A stretch of 64,000 nt of DNA from JAHDVS01 sp964370985 (GCA_964370985.1 CAYJLE010000002.1:1-64000); one strand, 5' to 3'. Shown: positions 25,118 through 34,196, numbered from the stretch's first letter. The notes: a model not told the origin generated them from the sequence alone. Numbers and translations: made by a program.

Positions 25118-25163
25118 CGGCCTGTCACGCCGGAGGTCGCGGGTTCGGGTCCCGTCGCTCCCG
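25118..25163 (+). repeat. Attachment-site repeat, right copy (tRNA-Asp fragment)
   Basis: The second copy of the 46-base tRNA-Asp 3' segment. It cannot be a tRNA: the sequence upstream has no acceptor or D-arm partner. It marks the far end of the island. Confidence 0.85.
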
Positions 25164-25292
25164 TCTCTACCCGGAAGCGGGGTCAGGTCCCCCGCAAGGC
25201 GTGTGCGCCGCATCTGGTCTTGTTGCTCGGGCGTCGCGCGCTGGTCGGCCGATCCATGCGGATACGGCTGCAACTTGACCCGACCCCACCTG

Positions 25293-27074
25293 CTACGTCA
25301 TGCCACCGCCGCCGCTGTGCACGTTGACCTGGATCTGGACGCTGTCGTCACCCTGGCCCGATGCCGCCGTGACGGTAATCGTCCCGGCCTGAACCGCCCG
25401 GATCTCGACGAAGACGTCGAAGAAGCTTCCCGGCGTGAGGGTGCCGCTGGCGGGGCTGAGGGTGCAGGTGATCCCGGCCGGACACTGGCAGCTGAGGCTC
25501 ACCTGCGTCGCGCTGCCGAGGGTGCCTCCGAGCGCCTGGACGCGGCAGGTCGCCTGCACGGTCTGGCCGGACTGAGCCGAGAGGATGAGCGGATCGCAGG
25601 TCAGGTCGGGGAAGGGCGGGATGTCCGGCGGCGGGCCACCGTCGCCGCCCTTCGTCTTCGTCGCGGGCACGCACAGCTCCTCGGGTGCAAGGACGCGCAG
25701 GATCTCGATCCCGAACTGGTTGCGCACCCGCACGGTGAGCGGCGAGAACGGGGCCTGCCCCTTGGTCGCGACGATCTGGTAGCAGGCAAGGTGGGTGAGC
25801 GGATGCTGGATCCTCGTCTGGTTCTTCTGCACGGGCGTGCACAGCCGCCGCAGCTTCGCGACGGTGACGCGCTCGCGGTCGAACTGGTCGCGCAGGGTGA
25901 CCACGGTCGCCGCAGCGGGTCCGGTCGCCCGGTAGCACTTGTAGTGGTCGCCGAGGGCGAGCAGGCTGGCCGCGCCGCTGCCGAGCGACGGCTGGCCGCG
26001 CTTGCCGACGATCTGCTTCGTCGAGGGAAGGCAGAGCCGTTCGGCCTTGCCGATCTCGATCTCGCGCCGCCCGAACTGGTCGCGGATCACGTAGGCGCCG
26101 CCGCCGCTGTGGTCCTGCGCGATCGTCGTGATCGTGTAGCACTTCAGGTGCGCGCGCTTGTTCTGGATCGGCTCATCATTCTTGCGCACCGGGTTGCAGA
26201 GGCTGACCGGCTTGACGACGCGCACCTGCTCGTACCCGAACTGGTCGCGTAGCTCGACGGTGCGCGCGCGAAAGCGGGTCTGGGCCCGGACCGAGTAGCA
26301 CTTGTAGTGGTTCTGGAGCGGCTGGGCCGGGTAGATCCCGTGCGTCAGGGCGAGCGACTGCTCGATCGTGAGCTGCTTCTCGCCGTCCTCGGTCACGGAG
26401 GGGCAGAAGTCGTCGTTGAGTCCCTCGACGTGGAGGATCGAGCCGGGGCAGTCGCCGGCGTACCAGGGCACGTTCTGCGCCTGCAGGGTCAAGAGCCCGA
26501 TCGCCTGCTGCGAGAGGGGCAGGGCGCCGAGGTCGAGCGTCTGGGTCGCCCCGTCAGCCTGCCGGGTGAAGAGGAGCTTCGGGATCACGGGGAGCGTCGA
26601 ATCGAACGTACCGCCCTGCTCGCTCGTCCTCCTGATCGTCATCTGCCCCTGCTCGCTGCGGATGTCCGAGTGGGTGGCGGACACGTCCCAGAGCTCTGTC
26701 GTGTCCCCGACGTGGATCTGGATCGGGTCGACGCTGACGAGCGAGAGCGCGACGAGCTCGATCGGTACCGTGTCCGTGCTGCCCGGCTCGGCGACGTCGG
26801 CCGGCTCCAGGCGTTGTACGACCGTGTCGGCGTCGCCGAGCTCGTGGCCCATGAAGCTCCCGAGCGGCTGCCCCTGGAAGCGGATACTGCCCGCGAAGGG
26901 CTGCGAGCCGGGGCCGAAGAAGTCGGCCGGGATCGTCAGCTCGCCCCCGATCGTGAAGGTCGTCTCGTCGGGGGAGGTGACGAACAGGTCGTGGCCCGCC
27001 GGGGCGGCAGCGGCGGGGGCCGCCGTGAGGAGCGTCAGAGCCGCGATAGCCGTCGCGAGCTTCACGCCGTGCAC
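25293..27074 (-). CDS. Secreted protein with four DUF7450-like repeats and a beta-sandwich tail
   Basis: A 593-aa protein with a signal peptide (MHGVKLATAIAALTLLTAAP). Four tandem repeats occupy about residues 255-480; each opens H-x-K-C-Y (HYKCYSV, HLKCYTI, HYKCYRA, HLACYQI), continues with V-x-L-R-D-Q-F-G and ends L-C-x-P-x-x-K. One Cys at each end of the repeat suggests a disulfide per repeat. This pattern matches a domain I know as DUF7450. The last 100 residues, with CDPLILSAQSGQTVQATCRV and CTLSPASGTLTPGSFFDV, look like an Ig-like beta domain. The function is unknown; probably cell-surface or secreted. It starts GTG 27074 (GTG 27065 possible). Confidence 0.75.
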   Translation of the reverse strand: MHGVKLATAIAALTLLTAAPAAAAPAGHDLFVTSPDETTFTIGGELTIPADFFGPGSQPFAGSIRFQGQPLGSFMGHELGDADTVVQRLEPADVAEPGSTDTVPIELVALSLVSVDPIQIHVGDTTELWDVSATHSDIRSEQGQMTIRRTSEQGGTFDSTLPVIPKLLFTRQADGATQTLDLGALPLSQQAIGLLTLQAQNVPWYAGDCPGSILHVEGLNDDFCPSVTEDGEKQLTIEQSLALTHGIYPAQPLQNHYKCYSVRAQTRFRARTVELRDQFGYEQVRVVKPVSLCNPVRKNDEPIQNKRAHLKCYTITTIAQDHSGGGAYVIRDQFGRREIEIGKAERLCLPSTKQIVGKRGQPSLGSGAASLLALGDHYKCYRATGPAAATVVTLRDQFDRERVTVAKLRRLCTPVQKNQTRIQHPLTHLACYQIVATKGQAPFSPLTVRVRNQFGIEILRVLAPEELCVPATKTKGGDGGPPPDIPPFPDLTCDPLILSAQSGQTVQATCRVQALGGTLGSATQVSLSCQCPAGITCTLSPASGTLTPGSFFDVFVEIRAVQAGTITVTAASGQGDDSVQIQVNVHSGGGGMT

Positions 27075-27283
27075 CCTGCCCCGCCTTCCGAGGAGGGCGC
27101 GACTCTACCAGGTCGTGACGTTTGCCGCTACCGAGGAGCAGGGGCAGGTCTCCAACGTTGCATGTGCGCCGCCTCCGCAGCCATGTTCTTGCGTGGGCAA
27201 CGCGCGGTGGTGGGCTGGGCCGTGCGGCCTCGGCTGCAGCGATCAGGACCTGACCCACCCGCGCGCAACTACCATTCCCGGCC

Positions 27284-28270
27284 GTGCGCATCCTCGTCAC
27301 CGGCGGCGCCGGCATGCTCGGGCGCAAGCTGGCCGAGCGCCTGGCGCGCGACGGCGAGCTTGCGGGCGAGCGGATCTCGCGCCTCGTGCTCGCCGACCTG
27401 GCGGAGCCTGCCGCGCCGGTCGGGGCCGGGCTCGACGTCGTCGCGGTGGCGGCCGACCTGGCCGAGCCGGGCGCCGCGGCGGAGCTCGTGGCCGATCGGC
27501 CCGACGTGGTCTTCCACCTCGCGGCAGTCGTCTCCGGCGAGGCCGAGACCGATTTCGAGAAGGGCTACCGCGTCAACCTCGACGGGACGCGGCTCCTGCT
27601 CGACGCGATCCGGGCGGCGGGCTACCGCCCGCGGGTCGTCTTCGCCTCGTCGATTGCCGTCTTCGGGGCGCCGTTCCCGGAGGTGATCGGCGACGAGGTC
27701 TGGCCGACCCCGCTGACGAGCTACGGAACGCAGAAGGCGATCGGCGAGTTGCTCGTCGCCGACTACTCGCGCCGCGGGTTCCTGGACGGGATCGCGATCC
27801 GGCTCCCCACGATCTGCGTGCGGCCGGGCGGGCCGAACCGGGCGGCGTCGGGGTTCTTCTCCTCGATCATCCGCGAGCCGCTGAACGGGCAGGAAGCGGT
27901 GCTGCCAGTCTCCGACGACGTTCGCCACTGCCACGCCTCGCCCCGGGCTGCCGTCGGCTTCTTCCTGCGCGCGGCGACCCTCGGGGAGCCGGCGCTCGCC
28001 GAGCGCCGCTGCCTGACGATGCCCGGCGTCTCCGCCACCGTGGGCGAGCAGATCGAGGCGCTGCGCCGCGTCGCGGGAGCCGAGGCCGTCGCGCTGATCC
28101 GGCGTGAGCCCGACGAGCTGATCATGCGGATCGTCGCGGGCTGGCCCCGGCGCGTCGACGCGCGACGCGCGCGCGAGCTCGGGTTCGAGGCCGAGGCCAC
28201 CTTCGAGGAGATCGTCCGCGTCCACGTCGAGGACGAACTCGGCGGGCGGATCCCGGGGCGAGGTTCGTGA
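27284..28270 (+). CDS. NAD-dependent epimerase/dehydratase, DenD-like
   Basis: A 328-aa extended SDR: MRILVTGGAGMLGRKLAERL (NAD-binding GGAGMLG), RVNLDGTRLLLDAI, and the catalytic Tyr-Lys in LTSYGTQKAIGELL with FASSIAVFGAPFP before it. The segment RLPTICVRPGGPNRAASGFF resembles D-erythronate dehydrogenase (DenD) and related sugar-acid dehydrogenases. It starts GTG 27284. Its stop overlaps the start of the following SDR gene (GTGA), so the two form an operon. The substrate is not certain. Confidence 0.85.
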   Translation: MRILVTGGAGMLGRKLAERLARDGELAGERISRLVLADLAEPAAPVGAGLDVVAVAADLAEPGAAAELVADRPDVVFHLAAVVSGEAETDFEKGYRVNLDGTRLLLDAIRAAGYRPRVVFASSIAVFGAPFPEVIGDEVWPTPLTSYGTQKAIGELLVADYSRRGFLDGIAIRLPTICVRPGGPNRAASGFFSSIIREPLNGQEAVLPVSDDVRHCHASPRAAVGFFLRAATLGEPALAERRCLTMPGVSATVGEQIEALRRVAGAEAVALIRREPDELIMRIVAGWPRRVDARRARELGFEAEATFEEIVRVHVEDELGGRIPGRGS

Positions 28271-29010
28271 GCGGCATCGCGCTGGTCACCGGCGCGGGCA
28301 GCGGCATCGGCCGCGCCGTCTCGCTCGCGCTCGCCGAGGCGGGCTTCACCGTCGCGCTCGCCGGACGGCGCAGCCAGCCGCTCGAGGAGGCGGCCGCGGC
28401 CGCGGGCGGCGGCAGCGTCGCGCTCACCTGCGACGTCCGCGACGCCGCTTCCGTCGCGGCGCTGTTCGCCGAGGTCGACGCGCGGTTCGGGCGCCTCGAC
28501 GTGCTCTTCAACAACGCGGGCGTGGGCGCGCCGGCGGTGCCGCTCGAGGATCTCACCCTGGAGCAGTGGACGTCGGTCGTCGAGACGAACCTCACCGGGG
28601 CGTTCCTCTGCACGCAGGAGGCCTTCCGCCTGATGAAGCGCCAGACGCCGCGGGGCGGGCGGATCATCAACAACGGCTCGCTCTCCGCCAGCGTGCCCAG
28701 GCCGCTGTCGGCGCCCTACACGGCGACCAAGCACGCCATCACCGGCCTCACGAGGTCCACCTCCCTCGACGGGCGCCCGTTCGACATCGCCTGCGGGCAG
28801 ATCGACGTCGGCAACGCCGCCACCGACCTGACCGAGGCGATGCGTACGACGGGTGTGCTCCAGGCGGACGGCCGCGTCGCGCGGGAGCCGACGATCGACG
28901 CGGCGCACGTCGCCCGCGCCGTCGTCTACATGGCGACCCTGCCGCTCGACGTCAATGTCCAGTTCCTGACGGTGATGGCGACGAAGATGCCGTTCGTCGG
29001 GCGCGGCTGA
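28267..29010 (+). CDS. Short-chain dehydrogenase/reductase
   Basis: A 247-aa classical SDR: ALVTGAGSGIGRAVSLALAE (TGxxxGIG), LDVLFNNAGVGAPAVPLEDL, and active-site Ser-Tyr-Lys in INNGSLSASVPRPLSAPYTA then TKHAITGL. It is translationally coupled to the DenD-like epimerase, so both probably process one polyol or sugar acid. Its last 59 bases overlap, on the opposite strand, the 3' end of the P-type ATPase gene; this convergent overlap fits both frames. Confidence 0.9.
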   Translation: MSGIALVTGAGSGIGRAVSLALAEAGFTVALAGRRSQPLEEAAAAAGGGSVALTCDVRDAASVAALFAEVDARFGRLDVLFNNAGVGAPAVPLEDLTLEQWTSVVETNLTGAFLCTQEAFRLMKRQTPRGGRIINNGSLSASVPRPLSAPYTATKHAITGLTRSTSLDGRPFDIACGQIDVGNAATDLTEAMRTTGVLQADGRVAREPTIDAAHVARAVVYMATLPLDVNVQFLTVMATKMPFVGRG

Positions 29011-31603
29011 GCTTCCGCGCCTCCTCGGCTGCGAGCACGAGCGGCGGCCAGGCGGCGAGGAGCAGCCAGTGCCACCCGCCCAGCGCGCTCGTGTGGAAGA
29101 CGCTGCCGAGCCCGGGCGTGTACGCGAGCAACGCGATCAGCCCGATCTCGATGGCGATTCCCGCCAACAGCAGTCGGTTCGAGAAGAGGCCGACCGAGGC
29201 GAGCGAACGACGGTTCGTCCGCCAGCCGAGGCCGGCGCCAACCTGCGCCATCACGATCCCCGCCAGCGTCATCGTGGTCGCCTGCGCGTAGAGCGTGCCA
29301 CCGTCCGCCAGCGGCTCCCACGGGCGCCAGCCGGCGAGCCCGTAGGCGAAGAGGAAGCTCGCCATCGCCGCGAGGCCCTCGAGCGGCCCGATCCAGCCGA
29401 AGACGCGAGCGAGCACGTCCCGGTTGAGGAGCCTCTCCGTCCTGGGACGGGGCGGCCGCTGCATCGTGCCCGGCTCCGCCCGCTCCGTACCGAGCGCGAT
29501 CGCGGGCAGCATGTCGGTGCCGAGGTCGATCGCGAGCACCTGCATGACCACGAGTGGCAGCGGCACCGCTCCGCCCGTGACTCCCCAGACGAGGAACGGG
29601 ATCAGCTCCCCCACGTTGGAGCAGAAGTGGTAGCCGGCGAAGCGGCGGATGTTGTCGTACACCGCCCGTCCCTCCTCGACCGCGGCGACGACGGAGGCGA
29701 AGTTGTCGTCGACCAGGATCAGGTCAGCCGCCTCCTTCGCGACCTCGGTCCCGCTCCGCCCCATCGCGATCCCGATGTCCGCGTGCTCGAGCGCGGGCGC
29801 GTCGTTGACTCCGTCCCCGGTCATGGCCACGACCTCGCCGTTCTCGCGCAAGAACTCGCTGAGGCGAAGCTTCTGCTCGGGATCGATCCGCGCGAAGATC
29901 ACGTGGCGCTCCGCGAAGCGCGAGCGGAGCGAGGCGTCGTCGAGCTCACGCAGCTCGGTGCCGGTGATCACGTGGACGTCCCCGTCGACGAGGCCGATTC
30001 GCCGCGCGATCGCCTCGGCCGTGCGGCCGCTGTCGCCCGTGACCATCACGATCCGGATCCCCGCGTCCCGGCAGCGCCGGACGGCGTCGGGGACCTCGGG
30101 TCGGGGCGGGTCGATCATGCCCACCAGCCCGAGCAGCTCGAGCTTGCGCTCGACCGTGTCGGCGTCGTCGTCGCCGAGGTCGGCGGGCAGGATGCGGCGC
30201 GCGAGGGCGAGGACGCGAAGCGCGTCCCCCTCCATCGCGGCCGCCGCGGCGCTCGCCCGGGCCAGCGTCTCCTCGTCCAGCGTGGTGCGCGGCAGCACCA
30301 CCTCGGCGGCGCCCTTGACGTAGGCGACGCGCTGCGCGCCGACGAGATGCAGCGTCGTCATGCGCTTTCGCTCCGAGCTGAACGGGAGCTCGAGCACCCG
30401 CGGCGCGCGCGCAGCCTCCTGCTCGTGTCGGAGCCCTCCCTTCTCCGCCAGCACCACCAGGGCGGCCTCGGTCGGGTCGCCGAGCACCGTCCAGCCGTCC
30501 GGCGCGTGGACGAGCCGCGCGTCGCCGCAGAGGAGCCCCGCACGGAGCAGCTCGCCGAACGGAGCCGGGTCGACCACCGCGCCGCCCGAACGGAAGCGCC
30601 CGAACGGCTCGTACCCCGCGCCCTCGACCATCGCCTCCCCGGCGGGGGTCCAGACGCGCAAGACGGTCATCTCGTTCTCCGTCAGCGTGCCGGTCTTGTC
30701 GGTGCAGATGACGGTCGTCTCGCCGAGGGTCTCGACCGACGAGAGTCGGCGCACGAGTGCGTTTCGCCCGGCCATCCGCTGCGTCGCGAGCGCGAGCGAA
30801 AGCGTCACCGTCGGCAGCAGCCCTTCGGGAACGAGCGCGACCATCACGCCGATCGCGAACAGGAACCGGTCGGCGAGGTCCATCCCGACCAGGCCCGCGA
30901 CCAGGAAGAAGAGCGCCCCGATCGCGACCGCGAGCACCGCCACCAGCCTGGTCACGCGGTCGAGCTCTCGCTCGAGCGGGCTGCGCTGCCGTCGTGTCCG
31001 CTGGGCCAGCTCCGCGATCCGGCCGAACCGGGTCGCCATCCCCGTCTCCGTCACGAGCGCCTCGGCTGTGCCCGCGGTGACGTAGGTACCGGCGAAGACG
31101 CGCTCGCGGGGCGCCGCCGGGTACGACTCGCCGGTCAGCGTCGACTCGTCGACGCGCAGCTCCCTGGCCGAGATCAGGTCGGCGTCCGCGGCGACCCTGT
31201 CTCCGGGGGCGAGCAGCAGCACGTCCCCCGGGACGACCGCGTCGCTGTCGATCTCGGCCGTCTCCCAGTCCCGCCGCACCCGTGCCTGAACCGGCAGCAC
31301 CCGGCGCAGAGCAGCCACGGCCCGCTCGGCCCGGTGCTCCTGGACGAACGCGAAGACCGCGTTGACGACGATCACGGTGACGATCGCCGCGGCCAGCTCG
31401 GGCATGCCGCCGACCAGGGCAAGGAGCGCGCCGGCCCACAGCAGCAGCGCGAAGAGCTGGACGAAGTTCGCGAGCAGCTCGCGCGCGGGGGACGGCCCCT
31501 TCGCCTCGACGATCGCGTTCGGACCCGACGCGACCAGCCGGCTGGCGGCCTCTACGCTCGAGAGGCCGGGCGCGGTGGCTGGGTGTGGCGCCTGCGGGCG
31601 CAC
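28952..31603 (-). CDS. Cation-transporting P-type ATPase (P2/Ca2+-Mg2+-like)
   Basis: An 883-aa transporter with the cation_ATPase_N domain (GLSSVEAASRLVASGPNAIV), actuator TGES loop (STLTGESYPA), phosphorylation motif VICTDKTGTLTENEMTVLRV and hinge MTGDGVNDAPALEHADIGIA. TM4 with VALVPEGLLPTVTLSLALAT resembles Ca2+/Na+ P2 pumps. The C-terminal four-helix domain is present (ATTMTLAGIVMAQVGAGLGW). The ion is not certain from sequence. The start MRPQAPHPAT at 31603 has no strong ribosome site. Confidence 0.9.
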   Translation of the reverse strand: MRPQAPHPATAPGLSSVEAASRLVASGPNAIVEAKGPSPARELLANFVQLFALLLWAGALLALVGGMPELAAAIVTVIVVNAVFAFVQEHRAERAVAALRRVLPVQARVRRDWETAEIDSDAVVPGDVLLLAPGDRVAADADLISARELRVDESTLTGESYPAAPRERVFAGTYVTAGTAEALVTETGMATRFGRIAELAQRTRRQRSPLERELDRVTRLVAVLAVAIGALFFLVAGLVGMDLADRFLFAIGVMVALVPEGLLPTVTLSLALATQRMAGRNALVRRLSSVETLGETTVICTDKTGTLTENEMTVLRVWTPAGEAMVEGAGYEPFGRFRSGGAVVDPAPFGELLRAGLLCGDARLVHAPDGWTVLGDPTEAALVVLAEKGGLRHEQEAARAPRVLELPFSSERKRMTTLHLVGAQRVAYVKGAAEVVLPRTTLDEETLARASAAAAAMEGDALRVLALARRILPADLGDDDADTVERKLELLGLVGMIDPPRPEVPDAVRRCRDAGIRIVMVTGDSGRTAEAIARRIGLVDGDVHVITGTELRELDDASLRSRFAERHVIFARIDPEQKLRLSEFLRENGEVVAMTGDGVNDAPALEHADIGIAMGRSGTEVAKEAADLILVDDNFASVVAAVEEGRAVYDNIRRFAGYHFCSNVGELIPFLVWGVTGGAVPLPLVVMQVLAIDLGTDMLPAIALGTERAEPGTMQRPPRPRTERLLNRDVLARVFGWIGPLEGLAAMASFLFAYGLAGWRPWEPLADGGTLYAQATTMTLAGIVMAQVGAGLGWRTNRRSLASVGLFSNRLLLAGIAIEIGLIALLAYTPGLGSVFHTSALGGWHWLLLAAWPPLVLAAEEARKLSRARRTASSSPSPSGTGH

Positions 31604-31651
31604 GTCCGCAATTCTGACCGCGGAGCGGGCGCCCCGCGATACTGTTCCGGC

Positions 31652-32116
31652 GTGGCCGCCGACGAGCTCCCGCGCCGCGTCGTCCTACGGGGGCAGGTTC
31701 GCGTCGGCCTTCCCGTCGAGCGAGCGCTCCACCTGTTCACGCCGGTCGGGGAGCGACTCTGGGTCGACGGGTGGGACCCGGCCTTCCCCGCCGGCGAGGA
31801 GGGTGACGGGGCCGCCGGGGGCACCGCCTTCCTCACGCACCGCGACGGCAAGGAAGCGATCTGGGTCGTCGTCGAGCGCGGCGAGCACGTCGTCCGGTAC
31901 GCGCGCGTGACGCCGGGCGAGTGGGCCGGTCTCGTCGAGGTGCGCTGCGCGCCCGGCCCGGACGGCAGCACGACCGCGGAGGTGACGTACGACCTGACAG
32001 CGCTCGCGGACGCGGGGCGTGCCAGACTCGCCGAGCTCACAGCCGGCTACGACGCCTACCTCGGCCAGTGGGAGAGCCAGATCGGCGAGGCGCTCGCAGC
32101 CGGGCGCCTGGGCTGA
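31652..32116 (+). CDS. SRPBCC-type small protein
   Basis: A 154-aa protein from GTG 31652. The pattern RVGLPVERALHLFTPVGERL, WVDGWDPAFP, then GTAFLTHRDGKEAIWVVVER and EVTYDLTALADAGRARLAEL, with a long C-terminal helix, matches the START-like/polyketide-cyclase (SRPBCC) fold, a hydrophobic ligand-binding cup. The biological ligand is unknown. It is divergent from the P-type ATPase gene, 48 bases away. Confidence 0.72.
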   Translation: MAADELPRRVVLRGQVRVGLPVERALHLFTPVGERLWVDGWDPAFPAGEEGDGAAGGTAFLTHRDGKEAIWVVVERGEHVVRYARVTPGEWAGLVEVRCAPGPDGSTTAEVTYDLTALADAGRARLAELTAGYDAYLGQWESQIGEALAAGRLG

Positions 32117-32130
32117 CGGTAGTCCTCCCC

Positions 32131-32343
32131 TCAGCCCTCCACGCCGGGCATCTGCTCGACCGGCCAGGGCTTCCCGCCGACGCCCCAGTTCCTCGGGCTA
32201 TGGCCCTCGACGATCACCCACGTGTGGTCGCGCAACCCCTCGTGAGTCGCTGCGCAGATCGCGTCGGTCAGACCCGCGATCAGCTTGCGGCTCGTCTCCT
32301 CGTCGACGCGGAAGTCGAAGAGCTTGACCTCGATCAGCGGCAT
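32131..32343 (-). CDS. 4-oxalocrotonate tautomerase family protein
   Basis: A 70-aa protein beginning MPLIEVKLFDFRVDEETSRK. The Pro directly after the initiator Met is the catalytic base of the tautomerase superfamily once Met is removed. The C-terminal part HTWVIVEGHSPRNWGVGGKP fits the family, which acts in aromatic meta-cleavage or dehalogenation. Substrate unknown. Confidence 0.82.
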   Translation of the reverse strand: MPLIEVKLFDFRVDEETSRKLIAGLTDAICAATHEGLRDHTWVIVEGHSPRNWGVGGKPWPVEQMPGVEG

Positions 32344-32361
32344 GGCCGGATCATCTCCCCG

Positions 32362-32625
32362 CTAGCCGGCCCCGCCGCCGCCGCCCGAGCTCGCGGGCGG
32401 CTCGCCGTCCTCGCCGCGAACCCGGTCGATCGCGTCGCCAGCCGCCTCGCGTCCCCGCGACGCGAGGTCGCCCGCCTCGTCCGCCACGCGGCCCGCCATC
32501 TCGGTGCCCTTGTGTGCCGCCTGCTCGGCCGCTCCGAGCCCGCCCTCGGCGACGTCGCCCGCCTTCTCCGCGACGCCGCTGGCCATCTGCTTGCCGCGCC
32601 CGAGCAACTTGTCCAGAAACCCCAT
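32362..32625 (-). CDS. Small helical MT0933-like protein
   Basis: An 87-aa protein: MGFLDKLLGRGKQMASGVAE, then KAGDVAEGGLGAAEQAAHKG, with repeated A-x-x-A-G-D heptads and a low-complexity Gly/Ser tail. The N-terminal MGFLDK plus amphipathic repeats resemble the MT0933 (Rv0909)-type antitoxin family. No toxin gene is next to it, so a toxin-antitoxin role is not supported here. It could equally be a stress-related CsbD/LEA-like protein. Confidence 0.6.
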   Translation of the reverse strand: MGFLDKLLGRGKQMASGVAEKAGDVAEGGLGAAEQAAHKGTEMAGRVADEAGDLASRGREAAGDAIDRVRGEDGEPPASSGGGGGAG

Positions 32626-32696
32626 GCCGGCCTCCCTTGTGATCGTGGGAACGTGAGTATCGCCGATCGAGGTGACGAAGGCCAGGGGCCGGAGGG

Positions 32697-33449
32697 TCAG
32701 GCCACGAGCAGCTCGCCTCCGTCGGCGACGAAGGCGTGCCCCGTGACGTAGGCGGCATCGTCCGAGAGCAGGAAGGCCGCGAGCCTCGCGATCTCGGGCG
32801 GCGTCGAGATGCGCCCGAGCGGGACGAGCCCGGGCATCGCCTCGAGGAACTTCTCGCGCCCGCCGAAGTTGGCCCAGGCGGGCTCGTTGAACGGCGTGTC
32901 CACCCAGCCCGGGCAGAGCGCGTTGACCCGGATCCGCTCGGCCGCGTAGTCGCGCGCGACCTGCTTGGCGAGTGCGAGCGCGGCCGCTTTCGTGACCGCG
33001 TACGGGAGCAGCCGCGGCTCGTGCAGGAACGCCGAGTTGGAGGCGGTGAGCAGGATCGCGCCGCCGCCGCTGGCGCGCAGGTGCGGAACAGCCGCCCCGC
33101 AGAGGACGGCGTGGGCGCGCACGTTCACGGCCCACGAGCGGTCGAGCTCCTCGACCGTGACGTCCTCGGCCGTGCCGGCGATCTGGATCCCGACGTTCGA
33201 CCAGGCTGCGTCGAGGCCGCCGAGCGCTGCGGCAGCGGCGTCCACGAAGGCGCGCACCGCGCCGGCGTCCGTCGCGTCGAGCTCGAAGGCGTGCGCGTCC
33301 GCGCCCCCGGCTCGAAGCTCGGCCGCGAGCGCCTCGACGCCGGCGGCGTTGAGGTCGCCCAGCGCGAGCCGGTCGCCGCGCTCCGCGAGCGCCCTCGCCC
33401 CGGCGTTGCCGATCCCGGTCGCGCAGCCCAGCACGAGCGTCCGTCGCAT
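32697..33449 (-). CDS. Short-chain dehydrogenase/reductase
   Basis: A 250-aa classical SDR with LVLGCATGIGNAGARALAER (a variant glycine motif, Cys-Ala-Thr-Gly-Ile-Gly), DAAWSNVGIQIAGTAEDV and catalytic Tyr-Lys in RLLPYAVTKAAALALAKQVA. The C-terminal VTGHAFVADGGELLVA is usual. Substrate unknown. It follows the GATase-like gene by 24 bases. Confidence 0.88.
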   Translation of the reverse strand: MRRTLVLGCATGIGNAGARALAERGDRLALGDLNAAGVEALAAELRAGGADAHAFELDATDAGAVRAFVDAAAAALGGLDAAWSNVGIQIAGTAEDVTVEELDRSWAVNVRAHAVLCGAAVPHLRASGGGAILLTASNSAFLHEPRLLPYAVTKAAALALAKQVARDYAAERIRVNALCPGWVDTPFNEPAWANFGGREKFLEAMPGLVPLGRISTPPEIARLAAFLLSDDAAYVTGHAFVADGGELLVA

Positions 33450-33473
33450 CGTCTCCTCCTTCCGCGTGCGCGG

Positions 33474-34196
33474 TCAGGCGCCTCTGCGCCGAGAGACCTC
33501 GGCGCAGAACGCGTCGAAGATGCCCTCCCGGAAGCTGCGCGACGGCCCCGGCGCCTCGCCGCGCGTGACTCCGGCGCGAAGGTCGCGTTCGTCGACGCCG
33601 TAGTGCGCCGCCCCACCCGGGTGGTTCGCGGCCCAGACCTCGTATGTGGCGAGGTCGACTTCCGGGTGAAATTGGACGCCCCACGCCGAGCCGTAGCGGA
33701 AGGCCTGGTTGGAATAGCGCTCGCTGCGTGCGAGCCGGGTCGCGCCCGGCGGCAGGTCGAAGCCGTCCACGTGCCACTGGTACACGCTCGCGGGCGCGGT
33801 AAGGTGGGCGAACAGCGGGTCGTGCGCCGCCTCCGGCGTCGGCACAACGTCGAGCCAGCCGACCTCGTGCGCCGGGCCGGGGGTAACGTCGGCCCCGAGC
33901 GTCCTGGCGAGAACCTGGGCGCCCAGGCAGATCCCGAGCACGGGCACGTCGGCGTCGAGCGCTTCGCCGAGCAGCCGGCGCTCCTCGCGCAGGTGCGGGT
34001 GGCGATCCTCCTCCCAGGCGTGGGCGCTGCCGCCGAGCGGGACGATGCCGGAGAAGTCCCGGGCACGGAGTCCCGTCAGGCTCTCAGACCAGGCGCGGAG
34101 CCGACGCCACGGGAGCCTCGAGGCGTCGAGGCGCTCCCCGAGCAGCCCGACCCCCTGGAGGAGGTGCTCCTGCTCGATCACGAGGACAGGGGTCAC
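33474..34196 (-). CDS. Class I glutamine amidotransferase-like protein
   Basis: A 240-aa GATase1 domain protein: VPVLGICLGAQVLARTLGAD (nucleophile Cys), then VYQWHVDGFDLPPGATRLAR and GVQFHPEVDL (His-Glu of the triad). Stand-alone members of this kind (GMP-synthase-glutaminase-like) hydrolyse gamma-glutamyl bonds of various small molecules; the true substrate is unknown. It starts GTG 34196, 62 bases from the divergent arsM start. Confidence 0.82.
   Translation of the reverse strand: MTPVLVIEQEHLLQGVGLLGERLDASRLPWRRLRAWSESLTGLRARDFSGIVPLGGSAHAWEEDRHPHLREERRLLGEALDADVPVLGICLGAQVLARTLGADVTPGPAHEVGWLDVVPTPEAAHDPLFAHLTAPASVYQWHVDGFDLPPGATRLARSERYSNQAFRYGSAWGVQFHPEVDLATYEVWAANHPGGAAHYGVDERDLRAGVTRGEAPGPSRSFREGIFDAFCAEVSRRRGA

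Larger units (their letters stand above)
22775..25163 (+). mobile_element. Small genomic island at tRNA-Asp carrying AbiE
   Basis: DNA between the two tRNA-Asp 3' repeats contains only the abiEi-abiEii pair, one small gene and control sequences, about 2.4 kb. No integrase is present, so it is either a deletion remnant or an element moved by an integrase in trans. The promoter region is noticeably AT-richer than the surroundings. Confidence 0.75.

Noticed and set aside
25118..25163. A second tRNA-Asp gene
   Set aside because: Only the 3' part of the tRNA is present; the sequence before it cannot form the acceptor, D-arm or 5' anticodon strand. It is the island border repeat.
29069..32116. A 1015-residue plus-strand ORF covering the P-type ATPase
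   Set aside because: It is an antisense shadow in GC-rich DNA: composition is Arg/Ala/His-rich without family motifs, while the minus strand has a perfect P-type ATPase. Only its last 154 codons (from 31652) are a real gene.
32362..32625. Type II toxin-antitoxin locus with the MT0933-like protein
   Set aside because: No toxin-like gene is adjacent; the neighbours are a tautomerase and an SDR.
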